DNA of 13,834 nt from JBDTCS01 sp039923455 (GTDB taxonomy: Bacteria > Bacteroidota > Ignavibacteria > Palsa-1295). The notes beneath the pieces were generated by a model that was not told the DNA's origin, made no database searches, and worked only from the letters and a program-made list of their open reading frames with translations. The position numbers were made by a program, and so were the translations under genes. Below, piece by piece: positions 7,218 to 13,834 of this stretch; position 1 is the stretch's first letter; each line of letters opens with the position of its first letter. The DNA lies in contig JBDTCS010000184.1 in assembly GCA_039923455.1 (NCBI GenBank), forward strand, positions 1-13,834, read 5' to 3'.

Positions 7218-8675
7218 ATGTCGAACCTATCCCCAACTCCGATCACCGTTGCCTATGGCGATGGTATCGGCCCTGAGATCATGGAAGCTACACTCCGCAT
7301 TCTCGACGCAGCCGGAGCTAAGTTGGATATTCAGACGATCGAGATCGGGGAAAAAGTTTTTGAGCGGGGAAATTCATCCGGCATCGCACCGGAAGCGTGG
7401 GATTCGTTGCTTCGCACTCGAGTCTTTCTAAAAGCACCGATCACCACTCCGCTTGGCGGAGGTGTTAAGAGCCTGAACGTCACAGTTCGCAAGACGCTTG
7501 GTCTTTATGCCAACGTCCGACCTTGCGTCTCTTATGCTCCTTACGTCGAGACGAAGCATCCCGGCATGGATCTCGTGATGGTTCGCGAGAATGAAGAAGA
7601 TCTTTATGCGGGAGTTGAGTATCGCCAAACCGAGGATGTGTGTCAGGCAGTCAAACTCATCAGCCGACCGGGCTGCGAACGGATCGTACGCTACGCGTTC
7701 GAGTATGCGCTCGATCACAACCGCAAGCAAGTCACCTGCATCACCAAAGATAATATCATGAAACTCACCGATGGATTATTCCATCGGGTGTTCAATGAAA
7801 TCGCAAAAGAATATCCTCAGATCAAGAATGACCACTTGATCGTGGATATTGGTGCAGCTCGCATCGCGGACACTCCGGAGATGTTCGATGTGATCGTTAC
7901 GCTGAATCTTTACGGCGATATTATTTCCGACATAGCCGCGCAAGTTGCCGGATCGGTCGGCCTTGCAGGTTCCGCAAATGTTGGAGATACTTGCTCGATG
8001 TTCGAAGCGATCCATGGTTCGGCACCTATGATCGCCGGACAGAACATAGCGAATCCCTCGGGTTTGCTCAATGGTGCGATCATGATGCTCGTACACATTC
8101 ATCAGCCGGAGATCGCAACGCGCGTGCATAATGCGTGGCTCGCAACACTCGAATCGGGAATTCATACGGCCGATATTTATAAGCCTGGTTCGAGCAAGCA
8201 GAAAGTTGGGACGAAAGAATTTGCGGATGCCGTGATCGCGAATCTCGGTCAGGAGCCGAAGCACTTAGCGAGAGTTGAATATGCAAAGCGTGAAGAACGC
8301 CCGATCACCACGCATGAATACACCCACACCCCGCAGAAGAAGGAGATGGTTGGCTTCGATGTGTTCCTAGATCATAAAGCGAAAGATGCTACAGCGCTCG
8401 GTGCGACACTTAGCAAAATCGAAAGCGACACACTTCAACTTTCGATGATCAGCAATCGTGGCACAAAGGTTTGGCCGAACGGAATGCCCGAAACGTTTTG
8501 CACGAATGAGTGGCGTTGCAGGTTTTTATCGAAAGTAAAAGCTGGCGTTGTGAAACATCAGGATCTTCTGGATCTGCTCAGGAAGATCGAAGCAATCGGC
8601 TTCGATTATGTAAAGATCGAATCGCTCTGCAACTTCGATGGCATCGCCGGCTATTCGCTTAGTCAGGGTGAGTAG
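7218..8675 (+). CDS. icd: Isocitrate dehydrogenase, Thermus/Rickettsia type with C-terminal domain
   Basis: Cytoplasmic TCA-cycle enzyme that oxidatively decarboxylates isocitrate to 2-oxoglutarate. At 485 residues it matches the longer bacterial IDHs (about 480-500) that add a C-terminal domain to the isopropylmalate-dehydrogenase-like core. Visible elements are GDGIGPEI (14-21), the substrate loop KSLNVTVRKTLGLYANVRP (84-102) with S85, N87, R91 and R101, VRENEEDLYAG (122-132), the catalytic lysine region TKDNIMK (176-182), and the family signature NLYGDIISDIAAQVAG (230-245) with metal ligands D234 and D238. The cofactor loop is HGSAPMIAGQNIANP (266-280). The C-terminal domain includes MISNRGTKVWP. 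Positions equivalent to the E. coli NADP determinants K344/Y345 are M271/I272, so NADP versus NAD use is not settled from sequence. The S-x-N substrate loop and the extra domain argue against isopropylmalate dehydrogenase. No Shine-Dalgarno precedes the ATG. Confidence 0.93.
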   Translation: MSNLSPTPITVAYGDGIGPEIMEATLRILDAAGAKLDIQTIEIGEKVFERGNSSGIAPEAWDSLLRTRVFLKAPITTPLGGGVKSLNVTVRKTLGLYANVRPCVSYAPYVETKHPGMDLVMVRENEEDLYAGVEYRQTEDVCQAVKLISRPGCERIVRYAFEYALDHNRKQVTCITKDNIMKLTDGLFHRVFNEIAKEYPQIKNDHLIVDIGAARIADTPEMFDVIVTLNLYGDIISDIAAQVAGSVGLAGSANVGDTCSMFEAIHGSAPMIAGQNIANPSGLLNGAIMMLVHIHQPEIATRVHNAWLATLESGIHTADIYKPGSSKQKVGTKEFADAVIANLGQEPKHLARVEYAKREERPITTHEYTHTPQKKEMVGFDVFLDHKAKDATALGATLSKIESDTLQLSMISNRGTKVWPNGMPETFCTNEWRCRFLSKVKAGVVKHQDLLDLLRKIEAIGFDYVKIESLCNFDGIAGYSLSQGE

Positions 8676-8693
8676 CACTGGTGAGACTTTGCG

Positions 8694-8701
8694 TATTTTT
8701 G
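8694..8701 (+). promoter_or_regulatory. Candidate Bacteroidota-type -7 promoter element before purE
   Basis: TATTTTTG in the 62-base gap between the isocitrate dehydrogenase and purE matches the Bacteroidota consensus TAnnTTTG exactly and would start transcription about 30 bases before the purE ATG. No TTG is seen 17-23 bases upstream, so half of the promoter is missing. An exact match to six fixed bases in a gap this size has roughly a 1.5% chance per strand. Confidence 0.25.
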
Positions 8702-8737
8702 ACCGGTGCTCAGCAAACACAGTCTGTACATTAGCAA

Positions 8738-9256
8738 ATGACAAGTTCGACAAAGCCGATCGTTGGTATCATAATGGGGAGCACCTCCGATTGGGAGACG
8801 ATGCAGCACGCCGATCAGATCCTCACTGATTTCGGAGTTGCGCATGAAAGCGAGGTCGTTTCTGCGCATCGCACACCCGATTGGCTCGCTGAGTATGCAA
8901 AGTCTGCCAAGGGACGAGGCATTCAGATCGTGATCGCTGGCGCAGGTGGTGCAGCGCACCTACCGGGGATGACCGCAGCGCAGACGATACTTCCGGTGCT
9001 TGGCGTGCCGGTCGAGTCGCAGGCACTCAAAGGGATGGACTCTCTACTTTCCATCGTGCAGATGCCCGCAGGAATTCCGGTCGGTACTCTCGCGATCGGT
9101 AAAGCCGGTGCGAAGAATGCCGCACTACTCGCGATCGCGATACTTGCACTAAACGATGCCGCACTATCGGATAAGCTTCAGAATTTTAGAGACACGCAGA
9201 CGAGCGATGTTCGGGCGCAAATACTTCCGACCTCTGACAACATATCCACCAACTAA
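8738..9256 (+). CDS. purE: N5-carboxyaminoimidazole ribonucleotide mutase (PurE class I)
   Basis: Converts N5-CAIR to CAIR in purine synthesis, in the cytoplasm, as the partner of PurK. The protein has 172 residues, close to the usual 160-170. Family motifs are IIMGSTSDWETM (11-22), which binds the substrate phosphate and ribose, and SAHRTP (42-47) containing catalytic H45. The glycine-rich GAGGAAHLPGM (68-78) and GIPVGTLAIGKAGAKNAALL (112-131) follow. These belong to the class I mutase used with a PurK, not the class II AIR carboxylase, and purK follows three bases after the stop. The last 25 residues are a polar extension without recognisable motif. The start ATG has no Shine-Dalgarno and lies 62 bases after the isocitrate dehydrogenase stop. 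Confidence 0.96.
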   Translation: MTSSTKPIVGIIMGSTSDWETMQHADQILTDFGVAHESEVVSAHRTPDWLAEYAKSAKGRGIQIVIAGAGGAAHLPGMTAAQTILPVLGVPVESQALKGMDSLLSIVQMPAGIPVGTLAIGKAGAKNAALLAIAILALNDAALSDKLQNFRDTQTSDVRAQILPTSDNISTN

Positions 9257-9259
9257 TTT

Positions 9260-10405
9260 GTGAAGCCAATACTTCCAGGGAGAACAATCGGAATTCTGGG
9301 CAGCGGACAGCTCGGGCGCATGCTCGCGATCGAAGCTCGTAAGATGGGCTATGGTGTTCAAACATTTTCGCCGGACACGAACTCTCCGACCGGACAGATC
9401 GCCGACAAAGAGTGGGTTGCACACTATGACGATCTCGATCAAGTACGAGCGTTCGCGAAAGAAGTGGACGTGATCACATTCGAATTCGAGAATGTACCTT
9501 TTGCGACAGTCCAAGCTGCCGAAGAATTTGCTCCTGTCAGACCAAAGGGAAGCGTTCTGCACACGACGCAACATCGCTTACGCGAAAAAACTTTTTTGCG
9601 GGATGCTGGTATTCCGGTCACTCCCTTCGAACGTGTCACGAACGAAGCCGAACTTCGCGCGGCATTGTTGAAACTTGGCTATCCCGCAATTCTAAAAACA
9701 GCCGGCTTTGGTTACGACGGCAAGGGACAAGTCAAGATATTCACCGAAGCCGATGTTCCGACCGCGCTGTCGCAACTGGCAAATCAAGAATCTATCCTGG
9801 AAGCCTTCGTTGATTTCGAACGCGAGCTTTCGATCGTCGCCGCTCGTGGTGCCGATGGTTCGTTTGAGCATTATGGAGCCGTAGAAAATATTCATAAGAA
9901 TCATATTCTCGACATCACTATTGCGCCAGGTCGCATATCGCCGCAAGTCGCCAGCAATGCAATAGAGCTTGCTCGCGTGATCTTGGATAAGCTTGATGTT
10001 GTCGGAGTGCTGTGTGTAGAACTCTTCGAAACGAAGACCGGTGCACTTGTCGTGAATGAGCTTGCTCCTCGTCCGCATAATTCGGGTCATTTTACATTTG
10101 ATGCAAGCATGACGAGTCAGTTCGCTCAACAACTTCGCGCGGTCTGTCATGTTCCTCTTGGCTCTACCGAGCAACTTCGCTCGGCAGTGATGGTGAATCT
10201 CCTCGGGGATCTCTGGGAGAACGGCGAACCAAACTGGAGTGCCGCGCTCGCGATCGGTGGTGTCCACCTGCACCTCTACGGAAAATCCTCCGCACGGCCA
10301 GGCAGGAAAATGGGACATCTCACAGTGTTGGCCGAGAGCGTTGAAGTTGCACTTGCAAATGCTCGCTTGGCTCGGAATGCCCTGCAATCTCCGCAAAAAG
10401 CTTAG
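9260..10405 (+). CDS. purK: N5-carboxyaminoimidazole ribonucleotide synthase (PurK)
   Basis: ATP-grasp enzyme that makes N5-CAIR from aminoimidazole ribonucleotide, bicarbonate and ATP, supplying PurE. It has 381 residues, a normal PurK length. Motifs in order are GILGSGQLGRMLAIEA (11-26) in the N-terminal pre-ATP-grasp domain, DVITFEFENVP (70-80), the ATP-grasp glycine loop GYDGKGQ (151-157), EAFVDFERELS (181-191), the magnesium-binding stretch CVELFETKTG (252-261) with E254, NELAPRPHNSGH (266-277) with E267, and C-terminal GRKMGHLTV (348-356). The GTG at 9260 is chosen because it puts the GSGQLGR loop at the usual distance from the N-terminus and leaves a three-base gap after purE; translational coupling is likely. 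No key residue is missing. Confidence 0.96.
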   Translation: MKPILPGRTIGILGSGQLGRMLAIEARKMGYGVQTFSPDTNSPTGQIADKEWVAHYDDLDQVRAFAKEVDVITFEFENVPFATVQAAEEFAPVRPKGSVLHTTQHRLREKTFLRDAGIPVTPFERVTNEAELRAALLKLGYPAILKTAGFGYDGKGQVKIFTEADVPTALSQLANQESILEAFVDFERELSIVAARGADGSFEHYGAVENIHKNHILDITIAPGRISPQVASNAIELARVILDKLDVVGVLCVELFETKTGALVVNELAPRPHNSGHFTFDASMTSQFAQQLRAVCHVPLGSTEQLRSAVMVNLLGDLWENGEPNWSAALAIGGVHLHLYGKSSARPGRKMGHLTVLAESVEVALANARLARNALQSPQKA

Positions 10406-10443
10406 CGGCACTCGGCATACACAATGATTTCTCTGGTCAACCC

Positions 10444-12096
10444 ATGAGACAATTCATCGAGCGGAAAAATCTATCCGGACTGGAGCAGCTCGCACTCCTC
10501 ACGTTGCTCCTCAGCTTTCTTGCTCAACTTTGTGCGAGTGTATTTCTGAAAGTCGTCGACGGGGATTCGCTTTCCCATCTGCATTTACTCAATGACTTCG
10601 GTGGACTGTTGCGATCAGGCGAACTCGTCCCGCGATGGTTACCCAGTTTTTTTCACGGATTCGGTGGGCCTGCATTCTATTTCTATCCACCTTTCGTGTA
10701 TTATGTTGGCGGAGTATTACAATGTGTCTTCGGTCTCACTCCCTTGAGTGCGTTTCATATCATCGGAGTTGGAGCAACGATCGTTTCAGCGTATGCAATG
10801 TTTGCATTGCTTCGCACAAAGTCATACTCGCAGGTTGCATGCTTTATGGGTGCGCTCGTCTACGCTGCAGCGCCGTATCGATTTCTTGATCTTCACATTC
10901 GCGGTGCGTTAGGCGAGCACGTAGCCTTCGCGATTCTCCCATTCTTCTGGATAGCACTTGATCGCCTGCTCGAGGTAAACCAAGATCGCAATGCGCGAAA
11001 GAGTATTGTTGGGCTTGCTATTTGTTGGGGTTTGCTTCTGGTTACGAACATTCCTTCTGCAGCGATAGCCGGAGTTGCGGTAGTCACCTATCTGATACTG
11101 CGACTGCCTACTGTCGGCTATGCAAAGTCACTTCCTATCATCGCTGCACTTGTGCTCGGTTCAGGATTAGTCGCATATTATTTGGCCCCGATTCTGCATT
11201 TCTATTCCTTGATCAATAGCACCGCACTCTGGCAAGCGAATGCTTCAACGGGAAGCCCGATCGTCGATCTGTTCACTCGCAGCTATCTTTCCCTCGATGC
11301 TACGTGCGTAATAATGCTGTTCGCAGCAATTTTTCTCCTTCCACGATTTGTAATCCCGAGCGAGGAATCGAAGACTGACCGGTCGAGGATCCGAGCGATC
11401 AAAGGTCTCTTGCTTCTCACACTCTTACTGCAACTACCATATATCTCGCCCAGATTATTCGCGACCATCCCTCCATTCACATTAATTCAGATTCCCTTCC
11501 GCTGTGACGTTCTACTTTTATTTTGTGCAGCAATACTGATCGCCCGATTCTGGAGAGAGGAGCGAGTGTTGATGCCTGGGTTAGTTTGTCTCTGGTCAAT
11601 CTTTGCACTTGGCTTGCTGACTATCACAGCGTTTCAAATTCAAGTTCATCCACATCCACACACCGCAGACATAGGTCCGATGGAGTATCTGCCGAAGAGT
11701 GCAGCTTCTAAATTAACCTTGGATGCGCTTGCTCAACACGAGGCTGATCCGATAATTATTTTTGAGGATACAGCAGCAAGGTTGACTAAAGTGGATACGA
11801 GCGGTTCGGCGTTGACCTATCATATCGTTGTACCCAAGCAAACAGTTGCAACGTTCCATCATTTCTGGTGGCCGCAATTCCGGCTCACTTCGAACCAAAG
11901 GGATCTCCCCATTTCTGCCGATAGCTTTGGCCGGATCGTCACGAACTTACCAAGTGGAGCGTATGACCTTCGGCTCTATCTCGTGAGATCGGGTGCAGAG
12001 ATACTCGGGGAAATCATCTCACTCGTCTCGATCGGAATACTGATTGGTATTTGGATCTTCTATCGCAGGCGATATCGAGCGGTCACTCCGCAGTAA
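10444..12096 (+). CDS. Polytopic membrane protein with PTPS-related (GT-C-like) domain
   Basis: Inner-membrane protein of 550 residues with roughly 12 predicted membrane segments (first about 12-35, last about 521-540) and a periplasmic-looking soluble stretch at about 400-520. It resembles the family named '6-pyruvoyl-tetrahydropterin synthase related, membrane protein'. That name is historical: there is no pterin-synthase active site, and the topology is that of GT-C glycosyltransferases. Supporting motifs are DGDSLSHLHLL (39-49) in the first extracytoplasmic loop, where GT-C enzymes keep acidic residues (here D39, D41), then GELVPRWLPSFFHGFGG (59-75), FYFYPPFVYY (78-87), and PYRFLDLHIRGALGEHVAF (144-162). 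It starts 38 bases after purK and may share its transcript, with no evident functional link. Its 3' end overlaps the convergent RND gene. A lipid-linked sugar transferase role is inference; substrate unknown. Confidence 0.78.
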   Translation: MRQFIERKNLSGLEQLALLTLLLSFLAQLCASVFLKVVDGDSLSHLHLLNDFGGLLRSGELVPRWLPSFFHGFGGPAFYFYPPFVYYVGGVLQCVFGLTPLSAFHIIGVGATIVSAYAMFALLRTKSYSQVACFMGALVYAAAPYRFLDLHIRGALGEHVAFAILPFFWIALDRLLEVNQDRNARKSIVGLAICWGLLLVTNIPSAAIAGVAVVTYLILRLPTVGYAKSLPIIAALVLGSGLVAYYLAPILHFYSLINSTALWQANASTGSPIVDLFTRSYLSLDATCVIMLFAAIFLLPRFVIPSEESKTDRSRIRAIKGLLLLTLLLQLPYISPRLFATIPPFTLIQIPFRCDVLLLFCAAILIARFWREERVLMPGLVCLWSIFALGLLTITAFQIQVHPHPHTADIGPMEYLPKSAASKLTLDALAQHEADPIIIFEDTAARLTKVDTSGSALTYHIVVPKQTVATFHHFWWPQFRLTSNQRDLPISADSFGRIVTNLPSGAYDLRLYLVRSGAEILGEIISLVSIGILIGIWIFYRRRYRAVTPQ

Positions 12097-13834
12097 ATCT
12101 TGTTTCACCTCCCACGACCGATGATGGTACCAACGCCGGTCTCATCGGCACTTTTTTATTTGGTGTGAACAACGCGTAGAGCATCGGCAGAATAAAGAAG
12201 AGCATTACACTCGATACGGAAAATCCACCGATCACCGCTATCGCAAGCGATTGTTGCATCTGCGCGCCCTCACCGATCGCAAGCGCCAGAGGTAAGAGTG
12301 CAAGCACCGCTGCGAGCGTCGTCATCGCGATCGGTCGAATACGTTGACGACTCGCCTCGACGATTGCACCCACAAGCCCACCGGCTTGATTCTCCGGGAG
12401 CTTCACATAGTGCATGATAAATATTGCATTCTCCGCAACGATACCAATCAGCATTATGAGCCCTACAAAACTTGATATGTTGAGCGTCATTCCGGTCACC
12501 GACAGTGCAGCCATCACGCCAAGCAACGAGAGCACCGTAATTATGATGATCGCAAATGGAATCGCAAACTCTCGAAACTCAAGAATCAGAACGATAAAAA
12601 CAAATAGGAATGCAACAAGTGCAACGATCAACAGATTTTTGAATGACTCCTGCTCCGTCTGATATACGCCACCGTATTCCAGCGTCACACCTTTCGGAAG
12701 CACAATTTTTGATTGCAGCGTTTTCTGAATCTCCGCAATAGTACTCCCAAGATCGCGCCCACTAATTCGCGCTGTAACTGCGAGGTACGGCCGCAAACCT
12801 TCTCTGTTCAACTCTGGCTGACCGGCTGTGCGGTCGATCGAAGCTACATTCGCGAGCGGCACTAACACACCCGTCGGTGAGAGTAGCATGATATTTCCGA
12901 TCGAATCCATGTCGCGTCTAAAGCCATTCGGATAACGCACACGAATCCCGATCACCTTATCATTGTGTTGCACATTCGATTCAACACGACCAGTGATCAT
13001 TGTCGAAAGCTGATCTTGAATATCCGAACTGGTGAGTCCAAAGAGCGACGCACGCATCGGATTGACATTTACGACCAGCGAAGGCCCCGAGATCACGACA
13101 CCGTTAAACGCATCGACAACACCGCGCACACTACCAATCTGATCTTTAATCAAAGAGCCAGTACGTTCGAGCAACTTCGGGTCAGCGCCAAAAAGCTTTA
13201 TTTCGATGGGTGATGGGCTATTCGTTAGGTCACCGATAACATCCTGCAGCATTTGACCAAAGTCTATGCGTAGTCGTGGCTCGGAGGACTCGATTTTCGT
13301 TCGCGCTTCGGCCATCACATCATCTATCCCTCGGGTGCGCTTTTGCTTTAGTTTGATCGTGTAGTCACCGCGATTCGGCTCTGTTAGAAAGAAGCCGAGT
13401 TGCGTACCGGTTCGTCGAGAATAACTCTCGACCTCCGGAATTTTCATTATCAATTTTTCAACGTTGACGAGCATCCGATTCGTCTCGGTGAGCGAGGTGC
13501 CAGGTGGAGAACTGTAGTCGAGCACAAACGCACCTTCATCCATCTCGGGCATAAAGCTCGAACCGAGATTCGCATACAATAAGTAAGTGCAATAGACTAT
13601 CACAAAAGCGAGCGGTACCACTGCAAGTTTGTACTTTAGCAGTTTATACATTAAGCGTTCGTACCAACCGCCGAGCCATGTTTTGCGTGTTTCCTTTTTT
13701 ACCTCTCGCTCGATATCCTTCTCGCGAAGCACCATCGAAGCAAGCAGTGGTGCAAGTGTGATAGAGAAGATGAAGGAGATCAGCATCGCAAAAACCATTG
13801 TAATCGAGAGCGATCGGAAGAACGCACCGGCGAT
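12083..13834 (-). CDS. RND-family efflux permease, C-terminal part; N-terminus beyond the window
   Basis: Inner-membrane proton-driven pump subunit of a tripartite efflux system. Only the last 583 residues are present. The frame is open through base 13834, so the ATG at 13798 is internal and roughly the first half (TM1-5, first periplasmic loop, proton-relay residues) is missing. Visible parts in order are the TM6 region (SITLAPLLASMVL), TM7 followed by LGSSFMPEMDEGAF, a large periplasmic domain with SPSPIEIKLFG and REGLRPYLAVTARISGRDLG, and TM8-12 with GLIMLIGIVAENAIFIMHY and RIRPIAMTTLAAVLALLPLA. FMPEMDEG and RISGRDLG recall heavy-metal exporters (CzcA/CusA), while the TM10 stretch is closer to hydrophobe exporters (AcrB-like), so the substrate class is open. 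No adaptor or outer-membrane channel gene follows downstream; partners may lie upstream, outside the window. The stop overlaps the convergent gene by 14 bases. Confidence 0.93.
   Translation of the reverse strand: MAGAFFRSLSITMVFAMLISFIFSITLAPLLASMVLREKDIEREVKKETRKTWLGGWYERLMYKLLKYKLAVVPLAFVIVYCTYLLYANLGSSFMPEMDEGAFVLDYSSPPGTSLTETNRMLVNVEKLIMKIPEVESYSRRTGTQLGFFLTEPNRGDYTIKLKQKRTRGIDDVMAEARTKIESSEPRLRIDFGQMLQDVIGDLTNSPSPIEIKLFGADPKLLERTGSLIKDQIGSVRGVVDAFNGVVISGPSLVVNVNPMRASLFGLTSSDIQDQLSTMITGRVESNVQHNDKVIGIRVRYPNGFRRDMDSIGNIMLLSPTGVLVPLANVASIDRTAGQPELNREGLRPYLAVTARISGRDLGSTIAEIQKTLQSKIVLPKGVTLEYGGVYQTEQESFKNLLIVALVAFLFVFIVLILEFREFAIPFAIIIITVLSLLGVMAALSVTGMTLNISSFVGLIMLIGIVAENAIFIMHYVKLPENQAGGLVGAIVEASRQRIRPIAMTTLAAVLALLPLALAIGEGAQMQQSLAIAVIGGFSVSSVMLFFILPMLYALFTPNKKVPMRPALVPSSVVGGETRFTAE

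Noticed and set aside
7218..8675. 3-isopropylmalate or homoisocitrate dehydrogenase
   Set aside because: The S-x-N-x-x-x-R substrate loop, the 485-residue length and the extra C-terminal domain fit isocitrate dehydrogenase.
8727..8734. TACATTAG just before purE as a -7 promoter element
   Set aside because: It has one mismatch, the nearest TTG is 25 bases upstream, and transcription would begin at or after the start codon.
1716..13582. Many antisense and out-of-frame open frames of 60-240 codons
   Set aside because: They lie wholly inside genes with strong family motifs, and their translations show no recognisable domain, signal peptide or membrane pattern. The longest, at 9692-10411 on the minus strand, is the antisense of purK.
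13796..13798. ATG at 13798 as the true start of the RND gene
   Set aside because: The frame continues upstream to the window edge with typical RND sequence (AGAFFRSLSIT), so this methionine is internal to TM6.

Overview
The window looks like chromosomal DNA of a Gram-negative bacterium of the Bacteroidota/Chlorobiota/Kapabacteria (FCB) neighbourhood. This placement is an inference. It rests on an outer-membrane barrel gene, a lipoprotein built of Ig-like 'choice-of-anchor' type domains, a PD40 propeller plus OmpA-like protein, the lack of any convincing Shine-Dalgarno sequence before the starts, and one exact TAnnTTTG (Bacteroidota-type -7) element. I saw no RNA genes, CRISPR array, insertion sequence, integrase or recognisable defence locus.

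Layout. Positions 1-1338 (minus strand) hold the first 446 residues of a KimA/YdaO-like APC-superfamily permease that runs off the left edge. A 362-base divergent gap (1339-1700) follows. Next comes a tight three-gene plus-strand operon of exported envelope proteins: an outer-membrane beta-barrel (1701-2813), a cysteine-rich multi-domain lipoprotein (2828-4879) and a PD40-propeller/OmpA-like protein (4892-7021). A 196-base gap containing a short 22-base-period repeat separates it from metabolic genes: an isocitrate dehydrogenase with the Thermus/Rickettsia-type C-terminal domain (7218-8675), then purE (8738-9256) and purK (9260-10405). After purK comes a polytopic 'PTPS-related' GT-C-like membrane protein (10444-12096). 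Its 3' end overlaps by 14 bases a convergent RND efflux permease gene that enters from the right edge (12083-13834, minus strand, N-terminal half missing).

How the genes work together. PurK and PurE catalyse consecutive steps of purine synthesis (AIR to N5-CAIR to CAIR). Isocitrate dehydrogenase is a central-carbon enzyme. The permease and the RND pump are unrelated transporters. The least explained part is the 1701-7021 operon. Its gene order and spacing suggest one envelope assembly: barrel in the outer membrane, lipoprotein on its surface, and a peptidoglycan-anchored propeller protein beneath. All three mature proteins carry closely spaced cysteine pairs. It is the best candidate here for something undescribed, but the sequence alone gives no substrate or function.
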